Counted from the first letter of the stretch, positions 1-10,566 are shown. The stretch is 64,000 bases of DNA from Neostapfia colusana (GCA_030760725.1 JASWHV010000018.1:23964273-24028272), one strand, 5' to 3'. A program made the numbers and translations. The notes: generated by a model from the letters alone, not told the origin.

Positions 1-1087
1 TGACCCGGCCCTGGGAAGTCCGGCTGGCCCTCAACATGGAGGAGCCGGTATCCCCCAACGGCTCTGGGTGCGCGTCTGCACCGGTTGTGTGGGTCTGCTT
101 GGCGTGGACATGGCACGCATTGCATCCCTAACCAGTTTGACGGCGTCCAGGTGGCTCTCGGTCAGTAGGAGCCATGCCGGGTGGCTTATCTGACCAACGT
201 GCGGGACGATGAGCGTTCCCAGCACTCGCCTCCATGGACTACTGCGAGCTAGTCGCAGCCTTCCTCCTGGGTTATGCACCGCAATAGGATGTCGTGGCGC
301 CACGCCAGTAAAGATACCAGCGCGTAGCACTTAGCCACCGCACCACCCGTTCAGCGGATGCACGTTCATCAGGAAGGATGTCCTTCAAGGAGTCCCGGAC
401 CTCCGTGGTCCATGCATCGGGGCTACTTGAGCTTCTGGATCTCGAGCGCTGGGTTGCACGGAGTCCCCAGTGACTCTTATGATCCTTTGGCGGCATCCAG
501 GGCCGCCGAGACTGCCTAGCTTCATGGCAGTGGTTCAGCCCCCTTCGCCCGGCTCGGCGGGCCGGGCTGTGGACCGCAGCAACGACCTCTCGAAGACTCC
601 TTCGTGCGCGGGGGCTCCGATGGAGGTCTTCGTTGAGAGGTTGTCCGCTGCGGCCGTGCCAGCGCGCGGTACATGGCGCAGGTCCAAGGCGAGGAATTCT
701 TTCTCTAACATCCGCACGTGGAGCAGATAAGCAGCTAGTTGTGGGTCTTTGTAGGAGCATTCACCCTTAACTTGCTTGATAACTAGCTGGGAGTCGCCCT
801 GTGCCAACAGCTGGCGAGCGCCCAAAGACAGGACTGTCTTTTAGGCCAAAGATGAATGCTTCATACTCTGCCATGTTGTTGGTTGCCTTGGAATTGAGAC
901 GCACCATGTACCCAAACTGCTCCCCCGATGGCATGAGAAGCAGTACGCCGGCACCGGCCCCCTTCTTTCGCGAGGAGCCGTCGAAGAAGAGCGTCCAGTG
1001 AGGCCCGGTGAAGACCAGAGCTCGGTACTTTGGTTCACCGTCTCTGTGGCCCCCTGGGTCAGCCTTCGTTGGCGTCCACTCAGCCAC
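1..1087 (-). pseudogene. Tat-T unit 1 pol fragment: aRNase H and integrase N-terminus
   Basis: The translation starts with an EWTPTK segment (end of gRH linker), then an archaeal-type RNase H with the FFDGSS motif at about 995-960, GAGAGVLLL and NNMAEYEA. A frameshift near 830 moves the rest (ARQLLAQGDSQLVIKQVKGE) to another frame. A low-complexity linker and the start of the integrase HHCC domain follow down to base 1, with further stops. Protease, RT and most of gRH are missing: the frame jumps from the end of gag (about 1140) straight to the gRH/aRH boundary. The RNase H sequence resembles Tat-2 (GSSRKKGAGAG) rather than the neighbouring unit 2 (GSLRQQGADAS). It is non-functional. Confidence 0.8.
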
Positions 1088-1091
1088 GAAG

Positions 1092-3272
1092 TCAGCCAGT
1101 GCTTGGCTCTTGGCTGTCTGACGTGGTCGGGAGCTCAGCTTGAACTCCGCCGCCTTCGGGCTGTCTTCCGGCTTCGGAAGCTAGCAGTGAGTGCCAGCTC
1201 CGCCCTCCGGCTGCTCTGGCGCACTTGTCTGCCAGGCTGAAGGGCTCGGAGGCATCGCAGACCTCTCTGGTTGCAAGCCTCTCAAGCATCTTCTTGTCTT
1301 GGACACTGTCGAAGTGCCGCCGCCACAGAAGCACTTTGAATATGTGGAATGGTGTTGCGTACCTGGGAGAACCGCTGGATAGAGGAGCGCAGCGACTCCC
1401 CAGGTTGTTGCTTGATGGCTTGGAGGTCAAGCTCCGTTCCGGGACGGGTGTAGGAGCTTCCGAAGTTGGCGATGAACTGCCGGCAGAGCTCTCCCCAGGA
1501 AGTTATGGAACCCCGAGGGAGGTTCATTAGCCAAGACCGGGTCGGCCCGGTCAAGGCGACGGGGAAGTAGATTGTCCATGACGGCCTCATCTCCTCCAAC
1601 GGCAAGTACGGCGGTGGAGTAGATCTGGAGGAACCCCGCCGGGTTGACGCTGCCGTCGTACTTCTCGGGCAGGTGCGGCCGAAACATGCGTGGCCACCTC
1701 GTGAAGCGGAGGTGGGGCTCCAGGGCCGTACATCCTGCTCCTGTCTATCTCGCGAATCCACTGCTGGGTCGCTGCCTGAGGCACGTCCCCAACAGGCGGA
1801 TCGTGCGGTAGCGCTCTTTCTGCGGCTGGCGCACCCCCGCCGGGTACGTCCAGCTCTACTGAAGACCTGACACTGGTCGGAGCCTGCATTGCCGGGGTCG
1901 GCGCTGCCAGATCCGGTTGCTGGCTCCCAGAGCAGGTATTGGTGCCGCGAACGCTTGGTTGCGCCTGACACAGTGTACCCCGATATGGGCAAGGTTGCGC
2001 CATAGGCCGGGGACGCCGCTTGCAGAGCACATGGTTGTGGCTTATGCTGCGCGGCGTACGCCTAGGGCAGAGCCCGCGTGGTGAAGGTCCGCCCTTCAGG
2101 CAGGGTCGAGGCCGACGTCATGTTGTCGCCAGCCTCTTGAGTGCGACGACTTTCTTGACGTCGCTCGAGGTACACCCGGGTATCCTGGCCCAAGTGACAC
2201 CGTTCCAGCTCTGTCCTCAGATCCGTCGACTGGGGCCTGGTAGAGCTGGAATCTGCCGTCTGCTCGTCAACCATTGGTGTGCGCATCAGCGGCACAGCCG
2301 GATGGCCGGAGCGTCGTCCCCGCTAAAGTCGAGGGTTTGCGGCGGCGACAACGAGACGGTCTACCTCGCGAATCCACTGCTGGGTCGCTGCCTGAGGCGC
2401 GTCCCCAGCAGGTGGATTGTGCAGTAGCGCTCTTGCTGCGGCTAGCGCACCCCCACCCGGTACGTCCAGCGCTACTGAAGACCTGACACTGGTCGGAGCC
2501 TGCATTGCCGGGGTCGGCGCTGCCAGAGCCGGTTGCTGGCTCCCAGTGCAGGTATTGGTGCCGCGAACGCTTGGTTCGCGCCTGGCACAGTGCACCCCTG
2601 TATGGGCAAGGCTGCGCCATAGGCCGGGGGCGCCGTTTGCAGGACATATGACTGTGGCATATTCTGCACGGCGTACGCCTGGGGCAGAGCTCGCGTGGCG
2701 AGGATCTGCCCTTCAGGCTGGGTTGAGGCCGACGTCATGCTGTCGCCAGCCTCTTGGATGCGACGCCTTTCTCGACGTCGCTCGAGGAACACTCGGGCAT
2801 CTTGGCCCAAGCGGCTTCACTCCAGCTCTGCCCTCAGATCCGTCGACGGAAGCCTGGTGGAGCTGGAGTCCGCCGTCTGCCCGTCAACCGTTGGCGCGCG
2901 CATCAGCGACACAGCCGGTTGGCCGGAGCGTCGTCCCCGTCGAAGTCGAGGGTTTGCAGCGGTGACGACGAGACGGTCCACCTCGCGAATCCACTGCTGG
3001 GTCGCCGCCTGAGGCGCGTCCCCAGCAGGCGGATTGTGCAGTAGCGCCCTTGTTGCTGCTAGCGCACCCCCACCGGGTACGCCCGGCGCTACTGAAGGCC
3101 TGATGCTGGTTGGAGCCTGCATTGCCGGGGTCGGCGCTGCCAGAGCCGGTTGCTGGCTCCCAGCTTGTACCGACACACTCCGTCCCGAGTGTGTCGACAT
3201 GTACTCCCCCCTGGTCGCGGATTGCCGCTGAGGCGAGGGGGGAGAGTTCGCCGCTGAAGGAAGCTTGGTCAT
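1092..3272 (-). pseudogene. Tat-T unit 1 gag with triplicated N-terminal segment
   Basis: The start MTKLPSAANSPP at 3272 matches the gag start of the other Tat copies (29349, 59343, 63897). The expected capsid sequence (EKYDGSVNPAGF, LTGPTRSWLMNLP, SYTRPGTELDL, QRFSQVRNTIPHIQ) is found at about 1690-1290. Between these lie extra tandem copies of the N-terminal region, each about 616 bp. Since 616 is not a multiple of three, frame is lost at each junction. Downstream, gag breaks off near 1140 and joins RNase H sequence. It cannot make Gag. Confidence 0.85.
1751..3170 (-). repeat. ~616-bp tandem triplication inside gag
   Basis: The landmark CGCGAATCCACTGCTGGGTC occurs at 1751, 2367 and 2984. 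The landmark GCCTGCATTGCCGGGGTCGG occurs at 1882, 2498 and 3115. Spacing is therefore 616 and 617 bp. The copy nearest 3170 has the natural N-terminal context. In the other two, the sequence after GGCTGGCTCCCAG jumps to a mid-gag segment (GCAGGTATTGG), marking the duplication junction. The lowest-coordinate copy is also partly deleted near 1745. Confidence 0.88.
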
Positions 3273-3309
3273 CTTCGTCGGCGGGAACTCGTCGCGCTAG
3301 GGGAAAAGC

Positions 3310-3327
3310 CCCCTACCTGGCGCGCCA
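3310..3327 (-). other. Primer binding site of Tat-T unit 1
   Basis: Two bases inside the LTR end, the minus strand reads TGGCGCGCCAGGTAGGGG. The same sequence follows every Tat 5' LTR here, for example from 29294 on the plus strand and up to 59398 on the minus strand. It begins with TGG, complementary to a tRNA CCA end; I do not assign the tRNA. A leader of about 40 bases separates it from the gag ATG at 3272. Confidence 0.75.
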
Positions 3328-3329
3328 AA

Positions 3330-4428
3330 TGTCGAAGTGTGCGATCGACACTTCCCCCGGGCCTGCACTGGGCAGCCCGCGGAGGTTCTTTTTTCGGAGG
3401 GGCTAGTTCCTAGCAGAGAGCTTGCGCGGATGGACGAGTTAGTGAGAGCTTGACACGGGAAGTTTTACGTGGTTCAGGCCGCCGGAGCGTAAAACCCTAC
3501 GTCCACGGCGAGCTATGGAGCTCGCTGTATTGCTTGCTGCTCAGGGCCGGGGGCCTGAGCTTGGGGGTGAGTTACAGCTTGAGAGTGTATGGATAGCGTA
3601 TGAGTTGCAGAATGCGAACCCCTGCTATCAACGCCTACCCGAGCCTTTTATAGTACAAGACTCAGGTGGCTTACAATGGGTGCCGGGACCCGACAGGTGG
3701 TCCCGGGAAGATTGTCTATTATCTACCGTATCTGTAGTTATGCCGGTAGTTGCCTCTGGTCGAAGGCTTCTGAGTCTTCATCTTGCCGCCCTGCCCATGC
3801 CGCGCACTAGTCATAGTGGTTGATGACGGCGCAGGCGGCATGGGATGTCTTGTCGCGGCGTTTATTACCTGGCAGGTTCTGACACCGCGTGCCAGTCTGT
3901 GATGCGACTGGACGCAACGGCACCTGACAGGCGTGTGCTCCGCGTTTCCGCGTCTTGGGAAGAGGCGGGCCTTGAATACCTTGTACGGGCAAGGTGAGGA
4001 GCGCTTTTACGCCCGCTGCCTACCGCTCGGGGGCAGGCAGCACCGTTCGTCTAGCCACGTGGCGTGTCTGGAGCTCTTCTCTGAGGAGAGGGAGGTCCGG
4101 CCCCGCTGGACGCGTGGCGCCTTCGGACCTCTCTCCCGCGGAGGGGGAGGTCCGGCTTCTGCACGCCACATGGCAGGCCCGGAGCTCACCTCTGAGGAGA
4201 GGGAGGTCCGGCCCCGCTGGACGCGTGGCGTCTTCGGACCTCTCTCCCGCGGAGGGGGAGGTCCGGCTTGCGTATGCCACGTGGCCGGCCCGGAGCTCTC
4301 CTCTGAGGAGAGGGAGGTCCGGCCCCGCCAGACGCGTGGCGCCTTCGGAGCTCTCCCTGCGGAGAAGGGCGAGCACCTTAGGCATTTCACCCTGTGCGCG
4401 GGGGTACCCCATATCTCAGGTACCGACA
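3330..4428 (-). repeat. Tat LTR A (shared LTR, 1,099 bp)
   Basis: On the minus strand it starts TGTCGGTACC and ends CACTTCGACA, so it has TG...CA ends and 5-bp inverted termini. A TATA box (TATAAAA) lies at 3653-3647 on the minus strand, placing transcription start near 3620. U3 holds ~111-bp tandem repeats at 4091-4375. It is flanked by a polypurine tract (4429 onward) and a primer binding site (3327 downward). Confidence 0.92.
4050..4375 (-). promoter_or_regulatory. U3 tandem repeats (~111 bp) with G-box motifs, LTR A
   Basis: The landmark GGAGGTCCGG recurs at 4091, 4202 and 4313. Each unit holds a CC(A/G)CGTGGC-type site: intact CACGTG at 4056 and 4278, and a mutated CACATG near 4165. Each unit also has near-palindromic blocks around CTCCTCTGAGGAG and CTCTCCCGCGGAG. 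CACGTGGC matches the plant G-box/ABRE core bound by bZIP and bHLH factors. The placement upstream of the TATA box suggests an enhancer role, which is inferred. Confidence 0.65.
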
Positions 4429-5737
4429 GTGGCCCCCGGGCCCATCTTGGGGGAGATAGCGAGCCCAAGGTGGGACCTCCATCTCTTCCGATCCGCGCAC
4501 TTTCTCTAAGTCCCGACTTGGCCGCTGCCGGAGCACGAACGGCCGCGGGGTCGTGAGAGCGTACGCTCACTTGATGATTGCTTTTACTGCGGTGGTTCCC
4601 AAGGCTGCCACTTCTGTACGTTGCGGCGCTTCCTTCGGGAACCGCCGAAGGGCCTTGCCGGCTCTTCTTCTTAGGAGACTGACTCCTTGCCCCCACCACT
4701 CCAGTTAAGCGGCTTGGGCCCACCCGTCATCGGCACTCGGTCTAGGAACCGAAGCGGTTGCGGGTGCGGGGTATTCGAAGAGTTCCGAATCGCTTGGAAC
4801 TGCACCGGGAAGCTTTTTAGAGGGGGTCTCACCCACATTGTAGCTTCCCTTCGCACTTCTCTGAGTTTCTTCTTGGACTCTTGCGCTTTTGCTTTCTTGC
4901 CTTTGAGCTCTCCCTTGCCATGGCTTCCAACCCGCTGCCAGAGAAGAAACGCGCCCGATCTCCTCCAGCAACAGCGGCGGTGCCAAGTCGGGATTCTGGG
5001 GTGCCTGACACTCCCTCCGGTGGCGACAAGAAGAGGCCCCGGGCTGATGTGTTGGGGGAAGCCTCTGTGGCGTCCCCTGTTCCGCCAGTCCAAGCGACTG
5101 CGGAGCGGTCGTCGGAGACGGTAGCGGGCTCTGGAAATCCTACCCCGGCTCGGAAGTCGGGGTTTAGAGCCCGCTGGAGTGTCCGCACTTCCCGGCCTTC
5201 CCCGTCTTGCGGGGAATCTGTGCCGATGCGCTCGGAGCCAGGGGCAACTGCTGCGGCCCCCAGGTAGGTGCGTTCTATTGGGTGGATGCGCCTACCATAT
5301 TCCTGCGGGGAGCTGAGGCTGAGAAATCCTGCACATAAGGAAAAAGTAATTCTCCTTGGGGGCTCCCCCCTCTATTCCTTAGTCATATCTGCAGCAAATT
5401 CCGACTAAAGATGAAAATGAGAAGAGGGAATTGAACGCATAGTGAGCACGCGTTAGTAGGGTAATCATAGAAATTTAATAAGTAAATTAAATGAGTACCA
5501 AAGAAGAGCAACGTAGGGTGGGCTTCTTTTCATATAACTTTCCATACGGGGGAAGGAGGGCCGCATATGTAGGCCACGACCCACCTCAAGGGAAGCAAGA
5601 CTCTACGCGCTTGGGGTCGGAACCAGGCGAAGCTGAACGTAGTCCTGGACCGTCCCCTGAGGCTTAGTTGCTCCAAGCCCGGTTCACGGACTTTTATGGA
5701 AATTACTACGAAAAGAAGGGCCTGCCTGATTGTTGCT
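4429..5737 (-). other. Tat-T unit 2 3' region between pol and 3' LTR
   Basis: This runs from the pol stop at 5738 to the LTR. Directly before LTR A the minus strand is the purine-rich GGGCCCGGGGGCCAC, the same context as before the Tat-2 3' LTR at 54282-54296, so it is the polypurine tract. The region includes a plus-strand ORF at 4920-5267, a remnant of the family's antisense ORF. The rest (about 5268-5737 and 4446-4900) is untranslated sequence also present in Tat-1 and Tat-2. No other gene is seen. Confidence 0.75.
4920..5267 (+). CDS. Truncated antisense ORF of Tat-T unit 2
   Basis: This 115-codon ORF lies opposite to gag-pol, about 490 bp from the 3' LTR. It starts MASNPL and carries the basic motif EKKRARSPP. 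The same motif is in Tat-1's longer antisense ORF (LEKKRARSPPRVPP near 11010), which links the two. The middle region and the C-terminal coiled coil of the Tat-1 version are absent here, so this is an internally deleted form. The start was chosen because Tat-2 has a similar MALNPP start at 53827. Function is unknown. Antisense ORFs in the 3' region are known in Tat-lineage elements such as Grande and Retand. Confidence 0.6.
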   Translation: MASNPLPEKKRARSPPATAAVPSRDSGVPDTPSGGDKKRPRADVLGEASVASPVPPVQATAERSSETVAGSGNPTPARKSGFRARWSVRTSRPSPSCGESVPMRSEPGATAAAPR

Positions 5738-7565
5738 CTAGGGGTAGAACTTACAGCGGTGTTCCGTGTTCCGAAGGTTCGGGAGCGGGTCCCTGTCTTC
5801 GGTTCTGGGGAATGGTCCCAGGCCCGGGATGTCCAGCCCCAGTACGGCAAATGGCCATGCGGGCTGGATCATCCGTACTGTCCAAGCCGGTGTATGGATC
5901 TGCTTGGCATGGAACAGGCTTGCCTAGCAGCTCTCGACCAGCTCGACGGCATCCTGGAGTGTTGCGGGCTAGTAGAAGCCATGCCGAAAGGCTTTACCGA
6001 CAAGCGTGCGTGAGGAAGAATGACTCCCACATTCGCCTCCATGGATCTCAGCGAACAAGTCGCAGCCTTCCCCCCTGGGTTATGCACCGCAATAGGATGT
6101 GGTTGGCGCCACGTCGGTAGAGATCCCCCTCTACCGCCATGTGTCTCTTAGCCATACGCGCAATCCGTTCAGAGGATACACGTTCATCAGGGAGGATATT
6201 GTCTTTCAAGTAGTCCCGGACCTCCATGATCCATGCATCGGGTCTGACTTGAGCATCTGGATCTTGAGCGCTGGGTTGCACGGAGTCCCCAGTGACGCTT
6301 ATGATCCTTGGCGGCGCTCATGGCCGCTGGGACCGCCAGCTTCGAGGTGCTGGTCTAGCCCCCTTCGCCCGGCTCGGCGGGCCGGGCTGTGGGTCGCGGC
6401 AACGTCCTCTCGAGGCCCCCTTCAGGCACAGTGGCTCCGGTGGCAGTGGGGGCCCTCGTTGAAAGGTCGTTAGCTGCGGCCTTGCTAGCGCGCGGTACGT
6501 GGTGCAGGTCCAAGGCGAGGGGGTTTGTCTCCGCCGTCTTGGTTGATAACCAGACTGGGGATTGCCCTGAGCCAACGACTAGCAAGAAGGATGAGCACTC
6601 CATACTCTGCTATGGTGTTGGCTGCCTTGGAATTGAGACGCGCCACATACCCAGACTGCTCCCCCGATGGCATGAGGAACAGTACGCTAGCATCGGCCCC
6701 CTGCTTTCGCGGGGAGCAGTGGGCAAACATCATTTGATGAGTCCTGATGAAGGCCAGGGCTCAGGGTCCTGTTTCATCGTCTTCATGGCCCCCTGAGCGT
6801 GCGTCTACTTCAGCCACAAGTGAACTAATGCCCGGTTAATGTCTGTATGGCGGGAAATGGAACCTAGATCAAACTTCAGTAGCTCCGCCGCCCATTTGGC
6901 GGCATCGCCCGCCGCATGGAGCTGTGAGGGATAGCTTTTAGCCTGGGGAGATCGCCGGGTGCCCGACACTCGGGGGTCCTCAGGCTGCTTTGGACCTCGC
7001 GGGAAGCTCCACTGTCGTCCCGGGGGCTCCGGGAGGTTGTGTCAGGGATCCGAGGTCTGGTCTTCTGGTGCTTGCTTCTTAGTAGCGGAACAGGTTACTG
7101 TGGTATGGGGTTAAAGCCATTGCGCGAAAACCAGAAATTCGCGGGACCCCTAGCTATGCCGAGTCGGCTTACGCCGGGATTAGTAGGTAGGGGGCGCCCT
7201 TCAACTACTTCAGACACAGGGGTCTGATGGGAGCCCTAGCAAGCATTTGGGAAGCGCAGCATATCACAGCCAGATATCGAGTCTACTATTTGCTCTATCA
7301 GCCGAAGAGAAAATAGGTCTTTAGGACATGCCTTATTGAGGCTGGTGTAGTGGATGCGCTTCCGGAGCTTCTCGCTGGCCCTCGGGATAATAACACGGTT
7401 TGCCAAGTGCCGGTAGCGGCGGACCCTCCGTCTCGTCGGACGGCTGGACGTCGGGAAAGACCTTTAAGTAATGCTCCATCACCTCCCTGGGGATCTCTGG
7501 CCTCGGTGATGTCTGTCATGCAGCACATCGACCTCATGCCGGAGGGGGGCAACGAGCGCGCCTTC
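5738..7565 (-). pseudogene. Tat-T unit 2 pol with RT and integrase core deleted
   Basis: After the stop at 7568-7566 the minus strand shows the RT N-terminus down to the RIDQIVDS region at about 7290, then a little more RT sequence. The catalytic RT core is absent; a proline-rich linker and a gRH C-terminal piece (AAKWAAELLKFDL) follow. aRH (SSLRKQGADASVLFLMPSGEQS) is near 6730-6600 with an internal deletion. The integrase HHCC region is at about 6160-5860. The DDE core is missing, and the frame jumps from LGPFPRTE to the C-terminal CKFYP stop at 5740-5738. Several stops and frameshifts are present. Tat-1 has the same RT, aRH and integrase deletions. Confidence 0.8.
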
Positions 7566-9410
7566 CTATATGCTACCCGGGCCCCCGGCTACCCGGGTGG
7601 TCTGGGTGGCATCGGCGCTGATTCGGATGAGCCTTGTGGGGACATCGTCCTCATCAAGGGGTTGCACGCGGGGTGCGGCGGTAGAGGCACGGTGGCGTGC
7701 ACTTGGGTGGAGCTGGTTTGGTCCTGCACTGCCGAGGGCTGGCGCTCTAGTTGCTGTAAGCGCCCGAAGCCTTTCCGAGGCTAATACTGCGGCAACACGG
7801 TCTCCACAACCTTGGGGACGCCTGTTGGTGTAGGCATCTTCAAGGCAAGGTAGCCGTAGTGGGCTATTGCCATGAATCGGTACAGGGCTGGCCTACCGAT
7901 TGTGGCATTGAAGGGGAGGTCAGTCTCGGCCATGTCGACCAGAATGTACTCCGTCCGGTAGCTGCCCGGTGCCCCAAAGGTCACCGGGAGGCTGATGCGG
8001 CCATAGGAAACGACCTGTCCCGGCCCTACCCCTGAGAACGGGCTTGATGGGGCGAGCTTGGCCATCGGGATCTGCAGCTTCTGGAAGGCTGCGTGACTGA
8101 TGAGGTTCAGTCCAGCCCCACCATCCACCAAAACGTGGTACATCTTCACGTTGGAGACGGTAAGGGCCACCACGAGCGGTAGTTGGCCGGCCCCAGGCAT
8201 GTTCCTGGGGCAGTCGGTGTCATCAGAGCTGATGGGGGTTCCCATCCACCTGAGGTGCGGTACTGCACCTGGGAGGGGAGCTACCGACGCTACCGCTCGT
8301 CACAAGGCCTTAGCCATGCTTCTGGTCAGGGGGGTCAGCGGACCCGCCGAAGATGTCACAGGGCATCTTCCAGTGCTCGTCGTCACTGGAGATGGAGCTT
8401 CCATGATTGCGCGCTGCCTTTGCGGCGCGCCGGAGCTCCTGGAAATCCACCTGGCGGTCATCGCCGTCTCGGCCCTCGACCTTCTGGTTGCCCTCCCTTA
8501 CTATAGGATGGGGCATCAGCTAGGGGCTGCTTCCCCTTCCGGAAGCGCCCCGCGAGCTTCTGGATTTCCCGGCTTCTGGAGGAATTCCGCCGGGTTGATG
8601 CTGCCGTCGTACTTCTCAGGCGAGAGTGACCGAAACTTGCGCGGCCATTTTGTGAAGCGAAGGCGGGGCGCGAGGGCCGCACACCCCGCTTCTGTCGCCG
8701 CAGGTTCTGATGCCACGAATGCTTGGTTCGCGTTGAGCATCGCATGCTCCGGCGGCCATACACAGGACATACGACTGTGGCATATTGAGTAGCAGCGCTC
8801 TTCGCTGCAGCTAGCGCACCTTCACTAGGTACACCCAGCGCTACTGAAAATCTGACGCTGGTCGGAGCCAGCATTGCTGGGGTCGGCGCTGCCAGAGCCG
8901 GTTGCTGGCTCCCAGTGCAGGTATCGGCGCCTCGAACGCCTGGTCCTCCGCTGGCACAGTATGCCCCGGTATGGGCAAGGCCGCTCTATAGACCGGGGAC
9001 GCCGTTTGCAGGGCATATGGTTGTGGCATATACTGCGCGACGTATGCCTGGGGCAGAGCCCGCGTAGCGAAGATCTGCCCTTCAGGCTGGGTCGAGGCCG
9101 ACGTCAAGACGGTCTACCTCGCGAATCCACTGCTGGGTCGCCGCCTGAGGCGCGTCCCCAGCAGGCGGATTGCACAGTAGCGCCCTTGCTGAGGCTAGCG
9201 CACCCCCACCGGGTACGCCCGGCGCTACTAAAGGCCTGACGCTGGATGGAGCCTGCATTGCCGGGGTCGGCGCTGCCAGAGCCGGTTGCTGGCTCCCAGC
9301 TTGCCTTGTCGCACTCTGTCCTGAGTGTGTCATCATGTACTCTCCCCTGTGGTCACGGTTCGCCGTGACCGCGGAGAGGGAGAGTTTGCCGCTGAAGGAA
9401 GCTTGGTCAT
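7566..9410 (-). pseudogene. Tat-T unit 2 gag-protease, rearranged
   Basis: Gag starts at 9410 (ATG equivalent to MTKLPSAANS in other copies). An N-terminal partial duplication follows: the landmark GGTCGGCGCTGCCAGAGCC is seen near 8880 and 9267, about 384 bp apart, with the same GGCTCCCAG/TGCAGGTAT junction as unit 1. Capsid breaks off after SINPAEFLQ near 8580 and resumes at the C-terminal IQKL.GRFRKGKQPL, so most of capsid and the knuckle are lost. Protease (VDGGAGLNLIS at about 8130-8100) is largely intact at 8245-7781. The reading ends at a TAG (7568-7566) that is conserved in all four readable copies. Confidence 0.8.
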
Positions 9411-9467
9411 CTTCGTCGGCGGAAACTCGCCTCGCTAGGGGAAAAGCCCCCTACCTGGCACGCCAAA

Positions 9468-10566
9468 TGTCGAAGTGTGCGATCGACACTTCCCCCGGGC
9501 CTGCACTGGGCAGCCCGCGGAGGTTCTTTTTTCGGAGGGGCTAGTTCCTAGCGGAAAGCTTGCGCGGATGGACGAGTTAGTGAGAGCTTGACACGGGGAG
9601 TTTTACGTGGTTCAGGCCGCCGAAGCGTAAAACCCTACGTCCACGGCGAGCTATGGAGCTCGCTGTATTGCTTGCTGCTCAGGGCCGGGGGCCTGATCTT
9701 GGGGGTGAGTTACAGCTTGAGAGTGTATGGCTAGCGTATGAGTTGCAGAATGCGAACCCCTGCTATCGACGCCTACCCGAGCCTTTTATAGTCCAAGACT
9801 CGGGTGGCTTACAAGGGGGGCCGGGACCCGACAGGTGGTCCCGGGAAGATTGTCTATTATCTACCGTATCTGTAGTTACGCCGGTGGTTGCCTCTGGTCG
9901 AAGGCTTCTGAGTCTTCCTTTTGCCGCCCTGACCATGCCGCGCACTAGTCATAGTGGTTGATGACGGCGCAGGCGGCATGCGATGTCTTGTCGCGGTGTT
10001 TATTACCTGGCAGGTTCTGACACCGCGTGCCAGTCTGTGATGCGACTGGACGCAACAGCACCTGACAGGCGCGTGCTCCGCGTTTCCGCGTCTTGGGAAG
10101 ACGCGGGCCTTGAATACCTTGTACGGGCAAGGTGAGGAGCGCTTTTACGCCCGCTGCCTACCACTCAGGGGCAGGCAGCACCGTTCTTCTAGCCACATGG
10201 CGGGTCCGGAGCTCTTCTCTGAGGAGAGGGAGGTCCGGTGCCGCTGGACGCGTGGCGCCTTCAGACCTCTCTCCCGCGGAGGGGGAGGTCCGGCTTCTGC
10301 ACGCCACGTGGCGGGCCCAGAGCTCACCTCTGAGGAGAGGGAGGTCCAGCCCCGCTGGACGCGTGGCGTCTTCGGACCTCTCTCCCGCGGAGGGGGAGGT
10401 CCGGCTTCCATATGCCACGTGGCGGGCCCGGAGCTCTCCTCTGAGGAGAGGGAGGTCCGGCCCCGCCAGACGCGTGGCGCCTTCGGAGCTCTCCCTGCGG
10501 AGAAGGGCGAGCACCTTAGGCATTTCACCCTGTGCGTGGGGGTACCCCATATCTCAGGTACCGACA
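9468..10566 (-). repeat. Tat LTR B (5' LTR of the Tat-T array, 1,099 bp)
   Basis: It has the same termini as LTR A: TGTCGGTACC on the minus strand at 10566, and CTTCGACA ending at 9468. TATAAAA is on the minus strand at 9790-9784. The ~111-bp U3 repeats are at about 10200-10505. It is followed on the minus strand by a primer site with one change (TGGCGTGCC) and gag. The upper edge borders Tat-1 antisense-ORF coding sequence (10567 onward), so this edge is the real array boundary. Confidence 0.92.

Larger units (their letters stand above)
1..10566 (-). mobile_element. Tat-T: tandem Tat-type retrotransposon array sharing LTRs
   Basis: Read on the minus strand, the order is LTR (10566-9468), internal unit 2, LTR (4428-3330), internal unit 1, window edge. 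The LTR at 3330-4428 is preceded by unit 2's polypurine tract and followed by unit 1's primer binding site, so it serves as 3' LTR of one unit and 5' LTR of the next. Both LTRs are 1,099 bp. The outer edge at 10566/10567 abuts the middle of Tat-1's antisense ORF rather than a polypurine tract, so the array was inserted there, with flank GTGCT. The other end is beyond the left window edge. The sharing is seen directly; its origin, such as unequal LTR recombination, is inferred. Confidence 0.85.

Noticed and set aside
4050..4375. CRISPR-like repeat array
   Set aside because: The repeats are contiguous ~111-bp tandem units in an LTR, with no spacers and no cas genes, in a plant genome.
10132..10566. 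Apparent ORF start for the antisense protein inside LTR B
   Set aside because: The frame is open through the LTR repeats by chance. LTR B is a later insertion into the antisense ORF, so the native N-terminus lies outside the window.
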